DNA of 64,000 nt from Lingula anatina (GCF_001039355.2 NW_019775158.1:290827-354826); one strand, 5' to 3'; positions 12,936 through 24,059 are shown, numbered from the stretch's first letter. The notes: generated by a model from the letters alone, not told the origin. Numbers and translations are program-made.

Positions 12936-15587
12936 TCAAGGTTGAGACTGGCATGTACCTGCTGCCACCCTGTCAGCCTCTCTACCCACTGCCACTATGG
13001 CGGGAAGTACCTCGGTCGCAAACAGATACTGGCGCTCTCTATCGAATGTTTCCACGGTGGTGGGCGTGTCCAGGTTAATGAACTGTCTGGAAGACGCTGT
13101 ATATTCCGGCCACTGGACGCTGACTGGGTCACCAACATTTGGGTCACTTAGAAGACGAGAGTGTTGACTGGTTAGCAAAATAATGAAATGCGATCCTGAG
13201 CATACACGATCGTAAATTCTGACTTTGTAGTCAAGTCCTTTTATAGAGGGATATTTTATACTAATTAAATTACATTTTATGGTCATTGGTACAATTAAAA
13301 CTTAATGGGCATCAAGTACTTTCTATTACCATTTATCAATATCATTCAGGTTTCAATTGCAGTAAAAATTTCCGATATGTTACCTTACCCTTACCTATTT
13401 TTGGCAAAGTTAGCTATATACCGCCTGATGGTTCTTCCAAGTTCTAATTCTTTAGCTGTCAAATTATATACATCCGGGTGCTGTTCAAGTACACCAAAAT
13501 ACAGAATTTGGGTATCAACATGTTCAGCTCGTAAAAAATCAGCCTTAGGATAGCCAAGTCGGACAGATAATGTGTATTTATACGTTGTGGCACCTGCCGC
13601 TGCGTTCAGTCTTGCCGACTCCTCTGCTGGCATTCCGAAGAAAATGTCAGTGTTTTGCTGCACCGCCCGAATCAAAATATCCAAAGGATCCATGGAGTCT
13701 TCGATAAGGCCGTATTCGTGAAGCAAGGACCTAGCAACCGCCTTTTCCGCGCTTTTCGTATTAAACTGATAGACTATTGATGCAAAAGTTTCGAGATTGA
13801 ATTGTTGCTGTGATACAGACGGGGGATTCCCTACTAAAGGAATTGTGACGATGCTTCCGTCATGGGAGGTAGCACCTACCATATATCGAAGCCCGGATGT
13901 CACGTTTTCTGCCAGTAGCTCTCGTGGGTGTCTTGGTATGAAAACTCCATCAATACTTGGTCGCCAGTCGAGTACTGCACGTAAACCTTCATCTCTTATC
14001 TCCGCCAATTCCTGAGCGTCCTTATTGCGGAGACAGCTGAGTCTTGCACTTGGTTCAGGCATATCACATCCGGCCACTTTCGAAAACTCCAAGCTCACGT
14101 TCAAAGACTCGGTCAGATACCAAGGGACTAAGCTCGACCCACTAACTGATATCCCTCCCTGTATCAAACCACGATTTAGTGGAGAGATCATCTGATAATC
14201 TACCGAAGCTCCTCCTGCTGCATCACCAATAAGAGTAATACGATTAGAGTCTCCGCCAAACGCCTCAGCATTCTCCCGAACCCATTTAATAGCCCAATGT
14301 TGGTCATACAGGCCGTAGTTTCCTCTGGCCTCGTCGGTCCCCGTGCTGAAGAATCCCAGAAAACCCACTCTATAGTTAATTGTGACGAAGATGACATCAG
14401 ACTCCAGTGCAACGATGTCTCCATTAAAAGTTGCACCTGTTCCTGCCCTGAAAGCACCACTGTGCAAATGAATTAAAATTGCTTGGCGAACGTCTTTCTG
14501 ACGTAGAACGTCAACACCGCGTGGCACGTATACGTTCAGAAACAGACAATCTTCGTCTCGCGTGTGGTTGGTGATTGTTCGACCTCGGGCGGCGTATAGG
14601 AAAATCGTGCTGTCAGGCTGCGGGCAGTGGGGACCGAATTGTTTCACTTGTCGAATGCTTTCTCCCCATCCAGGATGTTGCTCGGGTTTGGCAAATCGAA
14701 GAGTCTCAACTGGGGGTTTTGCGTATGGTATTCCAAGGAACCGATCAACTATACCTGTGCCTATAGAAGAAAATATCAGAAAATCATGATATGAATGCTA
14801 ATTGCACTAGATATGATTTGAGTATTTTGAAAGACCGTCATCAACCGTATCTCACCTGTCACAATTCACTCCATCTCGAGCTTGACTAAGTGCATGCGCG
14901 CACGTGGGAACAAACAAACAAATGCACACACACACGCACACATTTTATAGCACTAGTTATCAGATTGACAGTAATGTGCAGGAAGTCAAAAGTGTTGTTT
15001 TATTCCACTGCAAAAACCTCTATCAATAAAGAGAAAGAAAGTAGTAGGGTATACTCCCCTTCCAACACAAAAAGTGTCATTACTAAAGCATCAACGACTG
15101 TTCTTAATTCAAGTTTTGACATTTCTAATTGTACCCATAAATAAACTAAACATATATAAAAATTAAAACCATGTCTCAGAGTTTTGTATAGTGTGAAAGG
15201 AATGTGTTAAGGTTCCCATTGACCACTGCAAGCTCGTCTACACTATAGCAGCCAATATACCCCACGTGCCCTGTCAACGTTCATGGTGGGGATCCCTGGT
15301 CTCCTTACAATAATAACGGCGACTGTGCAGACGTCTATTGACTGTTGCTCAGAAACTTGACATGCCCTGTTCTTGTTAAATGTTGCAGGTCTGAAAAATC
15401 ATTAAACGTTTTCTACGAGGAAGACACATTAACATTTTCTCTTCTCTGGGTGTAGTGTCTTTTATCCGGGAATTTCATTATCTCGAAATATTTCGGTGCC
15501 AATTCGCACACGCGCGCGCATGCACGCACAGATATATTTATAAAAAAAAAACACTGATAATTAACAGTGTAAAGGATGAAATAGTTT

Positions 15588-15654
<67 letters not shown>

Positions 15655-18600
15655 ACACACACAAAGTATTCGTCGCCGGTGATATTATTTGCCGTAAATA
15701 TTAACGCCGCTTTATAATTCCACTCTCTGATGAATCATCCAATATTGTTAGAAGGAAATATTAGATATAAGATAATAATCAGCTTTAGTGGAAATGTTCG
15801 GCTGGTTGTGTTGGATTTAGCCTGAAAACCTTTCCCTATGGTAACACATTAATACAATCATATTTTCGGCTCTCCCCAAGAGTAGGAGTTGTGGTGGGCT
15901 TGTAAATTCAAGCAGCTACACCATTTCAAAGGGACAATAAGAAGGGTATCCAGTTTTTTTTTATTCAGAGGCTATACTGGTACAGGGTGCCACCCCAAAA
16001 ATATCCTCACTCTTTGACTGCCCATCACTTTTTCACCTCCGTTTGTTTTGTTGTTTTCACCTTCGCTTGTTTGTTTGTTCGTTCATCACCATCCGAACTC
16101 AAAACGTTATAGATGGGTCTTGATGAAAAGTCCAATAAAAGTCATAAATGTGCTCACTGAAAAGCGATTATGTATGATGATCAACTGTATCACCTTACAC
16201 CCCATTTATATCTTTATAGCGTGTCTTGGCACAGGGTTCGTCTGAGTATATTTTATGTCTTTCCTGTCACGCCACTAAGATGACAAACAACCTTAAGACA
16301 AAGTTTGTTGCCTCGAGGAGATTCCTGGAAAGGACAGATTTAATCCATACCTATTATCTGAATGGGCACGCGGGTAAAGGTAACTCGCCCAAGGTGGTTC
16401 TTTGCGGTCGTGTTTTGTGTTCCAAACACGTTGGACATTGTTTTGTCCATCGCGTGACATGTTTCCTAATTCCCGGCCAAACGTACGCTTCCCTCATTCT
16501 GCATAGAGTTTTGTGGACACTCATGTGTCCAACGGAGCGATGGCAATTCACAATGGTTTTATGTCTAAATGGTCTGGTTAAGAGCAGCCTAGGATAGTCT
16601 GGCTCAGTCCCGGGAGGTCTGGTTGAATAAAGAATGCCGTCTACTATTTGAAAATCAGTGTCATCGTTCTTTGCCTCATCAAATTTCCGCGGCGAATTCG
16701 ATTGCTTGGTGCTTTCTTATCTCTCCCATATTCAATTCATCGGCTTGAATGGGGATGTGGTAAATGGGTGTGCTTTGCGGTAGCGCGCGAACGTCGACAT
16801 AATCTTGTTCGGTATCAAAGACCGCGATCTCATTACCCTGAGCTTCTGGCACTAACTTGACACTAACCTCTTCACTATAGCCTATTTTCATCGTGTCAAG
16901 TTACCTCTGACGAAAATAGTTTGACCTAGTTTATATAAGCCGAATCCATGTTTCAAATTTTTTCACCAAAGTTGACTGGTTGAAAGTCCAGAATTATGTC
17001 CAGTGAGAAAATTGTATTTCGTCACGTCCGCACAACCGTACACAAAGAAAGCATGGCGTCTCCTACGAGTGACTACGTAAAAGAATGTGTTAAGTTATCT
17101 CTTGCTTCTTTGCACACTATTATAGTATGAGTATATCGGAATTGAAACCAGAGCAGTTTGAGGTCCTGCATCATTATCTACTGGAGGATGGTGTATTTTG
17201 CGTGCTGCTCACAAGTTACGGCAAGTTCCTGTTCAAGTTCGATCTTTGATTGGTCCGGATTTGAACAAAGCGCGCTTTGACTCGTTCTCGTTCATTGGCT
17301 AGATCGTTCAATGAGTCATTGAGGGCGGGCTTTAAATTTGATTGGCGGGCAGTGCGGGCAATCGAATGTGGTCAGAGGTAACTTGCAATTGACACGATGA
17401 AGATAGGCTAAAGTGAAAAGGTCAGTGCCAAGTTATCTCTGAAGCTCATACATGATCGCGTACGCTTCTTTTTCAATTGTCGAATATATCTGCTGAGTCG
17501 GCGATGGCTTGTGACTAACGTATGGGATAATTTTATCTTTGCCGCTTTCATCACTTTGCATCAAAACGCCGCCAATAGCGTAATCACACTCGTCCGTGTA
17601 TAGTCGATAAGGCAAGTGCACATCCGGATGTGACATTACGCGATTTGACATGAGGATTTCTTTGAGGCCGACAAAACTCTCTTGATGTTTATCTGGCCAC
17701 TCAAAATCTTAGCCTTCCTTTGTCAATCTGAATAAAGGAGCCGCCATATTAGCAAAACCGGGCACAGTGCGCGCGTAGTAATTACACATACCTATTAAAA
17801 CGACCTCACTTCTTTCAAGTTTTTGGGTGTGGGCATGTTTTTGATTGGCTTTAATTTTTCAGGGTCGGCGCGTAGTCCCTCCTTGTCTATGATGAAACCG
17901 AGTTGTTTTATCTCTGTCTTTGCAAACCCGCATTTGGATGGTTTGATATTTCAATTCGCTTGTCGGAAGCGATCAAAAACGAGCCGCAGGTGTCCCACAT
18001 GCTCTTCCACGGTCTTTGAGAAAATAATGACATCGTCTATGTACGGGCTACAATTTTTTCCGGTCAAACCTGTCAATACCCGGTCGAAAACCTTATGAAA
18101 GTGGGCGGATCCATTAGAAAACCCAAACGGTACCCTTTGTATTCAAAAAGCCCCCTATGACAAATAAACGAGGTATTATTTCTGTCCGCCTCGTCTGCCG
18201 TCAGCTGATTGAAACCGTTTTTTAAGTCGATGACTGAAAATATCGTCGCGCCGTCCAATTTGTCAAAAATGTCGTTTATGACTGGAAGGGGATAACGGTC
18301 GATTTTTGTTACTTCGTTCAATTTTCTGTAATCAACGCACATTCTCACGCTCAGAGTGGCTCGGTTAAATGATATCTCTTTGTCGATCAATTCCCTTTTT
18401 GCCAACGGCGCGCGATAGGCGTGAAGATGTACTTGACGCGCGTCCCCGGTTTCTATGAGCATCGGTGAGATGTCGAATTTGCCGAGTGGGTTTTCTGAGG
18501 TGCTCAAACGTCCGCGTACTCGGTAATTAAACTGTCTTTGTCTCCAGACAACGCGGGTTGCTGCGTCACGCTTTCTAAACAACTCGCATCGCCGTAATCA

Positions 18601-19876
18601 ATGAGTTCCCATTCTTTGCCCGCCAGCGTCATCTTTTTCTTTTCAAGTTAACTTTCGCTAATCCCCGTTTCAAAATGTCTATCAACTCATGTTGAATGTC
18701 TCCAACCAAAACTACGTCGCAATTCCCTACTCTGTCTGTCTTAATATTCGTTTTTCCTAAAACGTCGAGTTTCTGGCCAGATACAATAAAAATCTCATTT
18801 GTTTTTCCCAATACCGCGGACTTTCCCGTCTCCTTACAGATTCTAGCAAATGTGTCCAAATGCATGCAGCTACAACAGGCTCCAGAGTCTACTAACGCTT
18901 TACATTTTATTCCCTGTACTGTGTTTATTCCCTGAAGAACACCTAACCTACGATATCTGGACGCTGTTCTGCCTGCAGAATCTAGTTTAAATGACACCGT
19001 TGTTGTGCTAACAGCTGTCTACATTCTGACCGAACGTGCCCGGTCTTATTGCAATTGAAACAGACAAGCCGGCCGTCCTCTGTCCAATCTGTATTTCGAC
19101 GTGTGTGTGGCCTTGGAGAGGAGTTAGCCGTCCGCCGTGAAAAATTACCCTGGTGCTGTTTTCGTGGGTTGGGGGGGTTTAAGACCCGAGTTTCTACTTT
19201 GGCCATCCGTGTTTGTAATCGTTCGTTTGTTTTTTGTTATTGCGTGAGAGCACTTTCTAATTGTTGTGTAGTGTTTTGTAAATTTCGCCAGTATTGCGTC
19301 AAGCTGTGTTTGTTTTGTTTGTTTGTTTTGTTTGTTGTGTCTGTCTGGCCCGGTGGCTCCTATTTCCATGTCTTCCTCTATTCTTGCGTTTTGTGTTACA
19401 ACGTTTGTCTGTTTTTCCCTCAAATTTTCTCCCACTCATATGCTTTGTCTAAAAATTGCCCTCCCCGAATTACCTTGCTCTGTCCACATAATGGCCTCCT
19501 CTAGCGTGGTAGGCCACCTCTTACCATAAGCTCCTCCGCCATATTTCTATTTGACAAAGCACGAACGTATGCCCTAATGACAAAGCGCTCGTAATAAGTT
19601 GCCAATTTTCATTAGACAAATAGAACCAAAAGAATCTTTTAAAAGGGAATTGAAAACTCATATTTTTAAGACATTTTATTTATGAATTTCAAATTTTACA
19701 ATTTTAAAGAAACCTTGGATTTTTTACTTTTAATTACTGTTTATTACAATTTAGTTTAGCTCTTAATTATATATTATTTATCTTAACCATTTTATATGTA
19801 TATAAACGTCTTGTTTTTTTTTCTTTGTCTGTCTATCAAACATTTTATGGATTTTAGACTTGAAATGAACATATAC

Positions 19877-19916
<40 letters not shown>

Positions 19917-20281
19917 GTGCAGGAAAAGAGAAATTCTTTTGGCTAGCCACCCCTTTTCTCCCTTTCTTTGTCTCTCTTTCTTTCTTTCAAATGCCCACTT
20001 GTCAGTTGTTTTTCTTGCATGGACCCACACAAGAAGCATATATGTGACCTCATCATCTTTCTTAGCCTACGAACTTTTAGGAGAAACCCATCCACATTAC
20101 GACATAAAAGTTAACTAACTGTGGCAATTGTCAACTTACTGGCACCGGTATCCACCTCTGCTCTATCTCCAACAATCTGCCCCAGGTTTGTCTTGACCAC
20201 AGGAGTATCTGTGCACAAAACAACTTGTATCTGTACCAAAACATAAAAAGAAGCAGCAAAGAGAACTTTGTTTCTCGCCAT
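12936..20281 (-). CDS. Carboxylesterase-like copy D, open but without nucleophile Ser (pseudoenzyme)
   Basis: Exons 20281-20140, 14760-13395 and 13146-12936 join in frame to 572 residues without internal stops. The signal peptide begins MARNKVLFAASFYV. The fold signatures EDCLFLNVYVP, HDG (acid) and AEHVDTQILYFG (His) are kept, but the elbow reads GDAAGG. Ala228 (codon 14221-14219) replaces the nucleophile, so ester hydrolysis by the family mechanism should be impossible. Gly148 in the oxyanion segment is Ser (HSGAF). Compared with B, five residues are missing before the His loop. The C-terminus stops about 28 residues early at a TGA in place of the conserved Cys codon. Intron 1 (14761-20139) is enlarged by a Ty3/gypsy remnant and a LINE end. 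The upstream TATA-like site of other copies is altered here (CATTAAAATC). A binding or decoy role is possible, as in other catalytically dead cholinesterase-fold proteins, but is inference. Confidence 0.8.
15591..15650. repeat. (AT)30 microsatellite
   Basis: Sixty bp of uninterrupted AT dinucleotides in intron 1 of copy D, followed by a short CA run. Confidence 0.9.
16354..16551 (-). pseudogene. Integrase zinc-binding domain fragment
   Basis: The reading frame contains the HHCC pattern H..VGHMSVHKTLCRMREAYVWPG...CPTC, typical of the N-terminal domain of Ty3/gypsy integrases. Sequence downstream on the minus strand to about 16271 shows the beginning of the catalytic core with a stop and then ends. 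Confidence 0.8.
16879..17401. mobile_element. Inverted-repeat element nested in the gypsy remnant
   Basis: Imperfect inverted repeats of about 36 bp bound this segment. The left arm contains AGTTACCTCTGAC near 16899-16911 and the right arm its complement GTCAGAGGTAACT near 17364-17376. The matching continues outward through TAGCCTATnTTCATCGTGTCA, with a 4-nt difference. It separates the RNase H fragment from the integrase-side fragment. No coding sequence inside; likely a small non-autonomous element, or a rearranged part of the retroelement. Confidence 0.5.
17433..17651 (-). pseudogene. RNase H domain fragment of the gypsy element
   Basis: The frame shows YTDECDYAIGGVLMQ and the later YSTIEKEAYA segment, characteristic of Ty3/gypsy RNase H (the first acidic residue in TDE, and the E in EKEA). 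Upstream (17652-17820, minus) the frame linking it to reverse transcriptase has stops. Confidence 0.8.
17850..18582 (-). pseudogene. Reverse transcriptase fragment of the gypsy element
   Basis: The frame 18582-18073 contains VRMCVDYRKLNEVT, PLPVINDIFDKL and FSVIDLKNGFNQ, the fingers and first palm motifs of Ty3/gypsy reverse transcriptases. The catalytic SPYIDDVIIFSK motif is visible in another frame at about 18046-18011, so a frameshift lies between. Further conserved thumb sequence continues to about 17850. Confidence 0.85.
18629..18997 (-). pseudogene. Retropepsin-like protease fragment
   Basis: The frame carries the aspartic-protease active-site motif ALVDSGACCSCM, preceded by GIKCK, as in retrotransposon proteases. 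It sits between the zinc knuckle and reverse transcriptase, as expected. Confidence 0.75.
18982..19435 (-). pseudogene. Gag C-terminal and nucleocapsid fragment
   Basis: Two overlapping frames (19435-19145 and 19206-18982) show a charged helical region and then a CCHC zinc knuckle (CFNCNKTGHVRSEC). The change of frame around 19200 indicates a frameshift in gag. Weaker gag-like sequence continues toward 19600. Confidence 0.75.
19600..19914 (+). mobile_element. LINE 3' end with (TTA)n tail
   Basis: A short frame around 19615-19685 reads ESFKRELKTHIFKTFYL followed by a stop. This resembles the extreme C-terminus of CR1/Jockey-type LINE reverse transcriptase proteins (FKxxLKTHLF). It is followed by an AT-rich untranslated stretch and a TTA trinucleotide run at about 19878-19914, fitting a 5'-truncated LINE with a microsatellite tail. 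Confidence 0.55.
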
Positions 20282-20329
20282 CTTTGCTGTATCAGATTTT
20301 AATGGTCAGCCGCTTTACTTCTTGTCTCT

Positions 20330-21200
20330 TATAGCGTCAGCACAAGGCGAGAAAGGCAGCTCCAGGCGGTCAAAGTGAGACTTGTGTCTTCCAAATATGG
20401 TAACGCCTCAGGCAAATTTTTGCCGAAGACGCGCTCAATCTGGTACGTGCAGATCATGACGTAGCACTGCCGGATATAAAGTGAAGCTGTAAAGAATTTT
20501 TGATAATGTATTCGTCGCCGGTGATATCATTTGCCGTAAATATAAACGCCGCTTTATAATTCCACTCTCTGATGAATTATCCAATATCGTTAGAAGGTAT
20601 TATAAGATATAAAATAATAATCAGCTTTATTGACAATGTTCGGCTGTGGTGTTGGATTATGCCTGAAAACCTTTCCCTATGGTAACAAAGAAACATTGGT
20701 CAGCGAACCAATTATCGACATCTTACTACAATCATATTTTCGGCTCTCCCCAAGAGTAGGAATAGTGGTGGGCTTGCAAATTCAAGCAGCTCCACCCTTT
20801 CAAAGGGACAAGAAGGAGGGGGATACAGTTTTTTATTCAGAGGCTTTAATAATACAGGGTGCCACACCAAAAATATCCTCACTATTTGACTGTCCATCAC
20901 TTTTTCACCTCCGTTTGTTTTGTTATATTTTCACCATCGCTTGTTTGTTTGTTAGTTCATCACCATCCGAACTCAAAACGTTATAGATGGGTCTTGATGA
21001 AATGCCCAATAAAGGTCATAAATATGCTCACTGAAAAGTGATTATGCATGATTATCAACTGCATCACCTTACACCCCATTAATATCTTTATAGCGTGTCT
21101 TGGCACAGGGTTCCTCTGAGTACAGTATATTTTATGTCTTTCCTTTCACGCATGCTGGTTTCACATGATTAATTAAAAATATTCTACTTATCTTCCGCCC
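20330..21200. other. 5' flank of copy D
   Basis: No gene is seen. It holds one copy of the dispersed GGCAGCTCCAGGCGGTCAAAG / CTTCCAAATATGG repeat (20330-20460), the conserved upstream block of the esterase unit (20510-20880), and a diverged GGGTCTTGATGAAATG repeat copy (20900-21120). Confidence 0.6.
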
Positions 21201-21209
21201 CTCCCCCCC

Positions 21210-22358
21210 ACTGCAAACTTGGTTCAAATTTGCTGCAAACATTTTGGTTTTTCTCAGGGGACTAATATTTCTTTTTTCCAAGCGCTGTTCACTGGCTTCA
21301 ACAGTAGCCCCTGAGGAACTACGACAGTATACAAAGGTATATCCAGTGTTTTTGCTTGCTCAGCGCAAGGCGGCCCGCACGAAAACGCAGTAGATGCTCC
21401 AGCGCAGTAGACTACTGCAATCATACTGCAAATATGCCTCAAATCTGCTTCGCATTGGGAGCTAATTAGCATATTTGAAACATGCTTCTATCATGCTGCT
21501 AATCTACTGCATTAATGCTCCTCCTCTGTACAACCCTATGTAATTTTTGAAGTAGAATTGCAGTAGGGTATACTGCATTTCTACTGCAAATATGCTCCAC
21601 ACCACTACTGCGTTAATGCTTCTTTGCTACTTCGATTCTACTGCATTTTCGTGCGGGGGAAAAGGCAGCTCCAGGCGGTCAAAGCTGTGGCGCACACACC
21701 TTCTGACTTCCAAATATGGAAGCGCCCCAGGGAAATTTTTCCTTTGCCAAGGACGACCTCGTATTGCTGATATGAGTTGAAAACAAGATCGAGCTGGCAA
21801 TGCGGAAATGTAGAACCTAGGGTATCGTGTGCATATGGACCTCATCTTTTTCCTCTTGTTGTTGCACAAAGTCGACAAGCACATTTATCAAAGCAACCGC
21901 GACCGACATTTTCTTTCTCTCTAAGTTAATCATGCGCATGCGTCAAGGTGCCAGAATCTTCTCCGGGCGCAGTCGAGAATTAATTACAGCTTTGGAAGTA
22001 ACTCGCTCGCACTGCAAGTTAATTACGCCGCGGGGTATTTAGGGCACAGACCGTGATCACTAGATACCGCCAAAGGATTTTTGGATTTTTGGAATTCGGA
22101 TTGATCATGTGAACGGTTCCGTAGTCCCGCTAAAACCACGCTTATATCCAAACACGCACTACATGCATGTGCATTATCTCCATACAAATAACTAGCATTT
22201 CTCATCAAATTGCGACGACTGAGGACACTAGGTGTCCAATATCTTCAACTAAACTGCCCTAGAGCTTGGTTGGGATTGACGAAATGTGCGACAACTGTGC
22301 CAGCCTTTTTACCCAGTGTAACCATTGCCGGAAGTTTTTCAGTCCAAACAGATACTGG
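21210..22358. repeat. First of two near-identical blocks around an N (allele-like)
   Basis: This block, from the poly-C/ACTGCAAACTTGGTTC start to CAGTCCAAACAGATACTGG, is repeated at about 22372-23239, right of the single N at 22359. The copies differ by a few substitutions, a 4-nt indel and a 284-bp element present only here. Two haplotypes joined end to end is the simplest reading. Its right end (about 22259-22358) contains part of a decayed exon 3. Confidence 0.75.
21374..21657. mobile_element. 284-bp MITE with terminal inverted repeats
   Basis: The ends are CCCGCACGAAAACGCAGTAG and CTACTGCATTTTCGTGCGGG, inverted repeats of about 21 bp with one mismatch. The sequence between is rich in ACTGCA/TGCAGT words and has no coding potential. 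The allele-like block at 22372-23239 shows the empty site (GGCGGAAAAGG). Comparison gives a GG duplication, so the target duplication is about 2 bp. Confidence 0.85.
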
Positions 22359-22371
22359 NCCCCCCCCCCCT

Positions 22372-23239
22372 CACTGCAAACTTGGTTCAAATTTGCTGCA
22401 AACATTTTGGTTTTTCTCAGGGGACTAATATTTCTTTTTTCCAAGCGCTGTTCACTGGCTTCAACAGTAGCCCCTGAGGAACTACGACAGTATACAAAGG
22501 TATATCCAGTGTTTTTGCTTGCTCAGCGCAAGGCGGAAAAGGCAGCTCCAGGCAGTCAAAGCTGTGGCGCACGCAACTTCTGACTTCCAAATATGGAAGC
22601 GCCCCAGGGAAATTTTTCCTTTGCCAAGGACGACCTCGTATTGCTGATATGAGTTGAAAACAAGATCGAGCTGGCAATGCGGAAATGTAGAACCTACTTA
22701 GGGTATCGTATGCATATGGACCTCATCTTTTTCCTCTTGTTGTTGCACAAAGTCGACAAGCACATTTATCAAAGCAACCGCGACCGACATTTTCTTTCTC
22801 TCTAAGTTAATCATGCGCATGCGTCAAGGTGCCAGAATCTTCTCCGGGCGCAGTCGAGAATTAATTACAGCTTTGGAAGTAACTCGCTCGCACTGCAAGT
22901 TAATTACGCCGCGGGGTATTTAGGGCACAGACCGTGATCACTAGATACCGCCAAAGGATTTTTGGATTTTTGGAATTCGGATTGATCATGTGAACGGTTC
23001 CGTAGTCCCGCTTAAACCACGCTTATATCCAAACACGCACTACATGCATGTGCATTATCTCCATACAAATAACTAGCATTTCTCATCAAATTGCGACGAC
23101 TGAGGACACTAGGTGTCCAATATCTTCAACTAAACTGCCCTAGAGCTTGGTTGGGATTGACGAAACGTGCGACAACTGTGCCAGCCTCTTTACCCAGTGT
23201 AACCATTGCCGGGAGTTTTTCAGTCCAAACAGATACTGG
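22372..23239. repeat. Second allele-like block, without the MITE
   Basis: Near-identical to 21210-22358 but without the 284-bp element. The right side continues into the truncated esterase relic. Confidence 0.75.
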
Positions 23240-23978
23240 CGCTCACTTTCGAATGTTTCCACGGTGGTGGGTGTGTCCAGGTTGATGAATTGTCCGGAAG
23301 ACGCTTCATATTCCGGCCACTGGACGCTGACTGGGTCACCAACATTTGGGTTACTGAAAGGAGACGAAAGTGCTAACTGCAGGGCCGTAGCCTGAGCAAA
23401 ATGCCAGGGGGGGGCAGTAAGCGGACACGAGGGGGCGAAGCTACCGAGGGGGGAGGGTGTGGTGTGTAAAATTCCAAATTCCAGGGGGGGCAGCTGCCCC
23501 CCCCCCCTGCCCCCCCGGAGGCTACGGCCCTGAACTGATTAACAAAACAATAAAATTGGATATTGATAATGAGCANATCATACATACTTTTCTTCGTTTT
23601 TTCCAGATTACTTCAATGACAGTTGATGGACATTGGTGCTATTTCCATTTACCATTAACAATTTAATGTTGAAAATTAAAGTTTTTGAATTGCAGTAAAA
23701 TATCTCCGACATTGAATCGTGTGTTATGGAGCCCTTACCCATTTTTTACAAAGTTAGCTATATACCGCCTGATGATTCTTCCAAGTTCCAGTTCCTCAGC
23801 TGCCAAATTATATACATCCGGGTGCTGTTCAAAAACACCAAAATACAGAATGCAGGTTTCAAATTGTTCAGCTCGTAGGAAATCAGCCTTAGGTAAGTAA
23901 GAAGATGGATAGCCAAGTCGGAGAGATAATGTGTATTTACACGTTGTGACTCTTCCGCTGGCATTCCAAAGAAAAGGT
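23145..23978 (-). pseudogene. Truncated esterase relic (exon 3 and 3' end of exon 2)
   Basis: Minus-strand remnants: the end of exon 2 (about 23978-23739, from the MPAEES segment through RRYIANFVKNG, with a small internal deletion) and exon 3 (23354 down to about 23145). Exon 3 is frameshifted after RQYLF. The catalytic His codon of the AEHFDT motif is Gln (AEQFETC). The first 1.1 kb of exon 2 and all of exon 1 are missing; unit upstream sequence begins again near 24100. A 153-bp element sits in intron 2. This copy cannot make an esterase. Confidence 0.85.
23380..23532. mobile_element. 153-bp MITE, CAGGGCCGTAGCC ends
   Basis: The terminal inverted repeats CAGGGCCGTAGCCT and AGGCTACGGCCCTG bound a G-run/C-run interior. 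The flanking AACTG (23375-23379 and 23533-23537) is duplicated, and related introns have the uninterrupted site (for example near 53655). The CAGGG ends resemble small hAT-type elements, although those usually give 8-bp duplications. Confidence 0.8.
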
Positions 23979-24059
23979 CTGTGTCAGTGCGCGTTCGGGG
24001 TTTGAAGGTAACTTGCAATTCATCTTAAAAATTTTTTCCGTAGTATAATACTCTTAAAT

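Larger units (their letters stand above)
16270..19600 (-). mobile_element. Degenerate Ty3/gypsy-type LTR retrotransposon fragment
   Basis: Minus-strand remnants occur in the usual Ty3/gypsy order: gag with zinc knuckle, protease, reverse transcriptase, RNase H, integrase. Each is interrupted by stops or frameshifts. The left end at about 16270 joins unit sequence abruptly inside the start of the integrase core. The right end near 19600 lies within gag-like sequence. No LTRs were recognised. It lies in intron 1 of copy D, antisense to nothing and co-oriented with the host gene. It cannot be active. Confidence 0.85.

Noticed and set aside
21254-22677. Conserved 70-86 residue minus-strand frames occurring twice
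   Set aside because: They are repeated only because the two allele-like blocks are the same sequence; there is no sign of coding constraint.
23995-24030. Transposon footprint at the break of the truncated esterase relic
   Set aside because: GTAACTTGCAATT is shared with the inverted-repeat element at about 17371, but 13 bp without a matching second end is too little.
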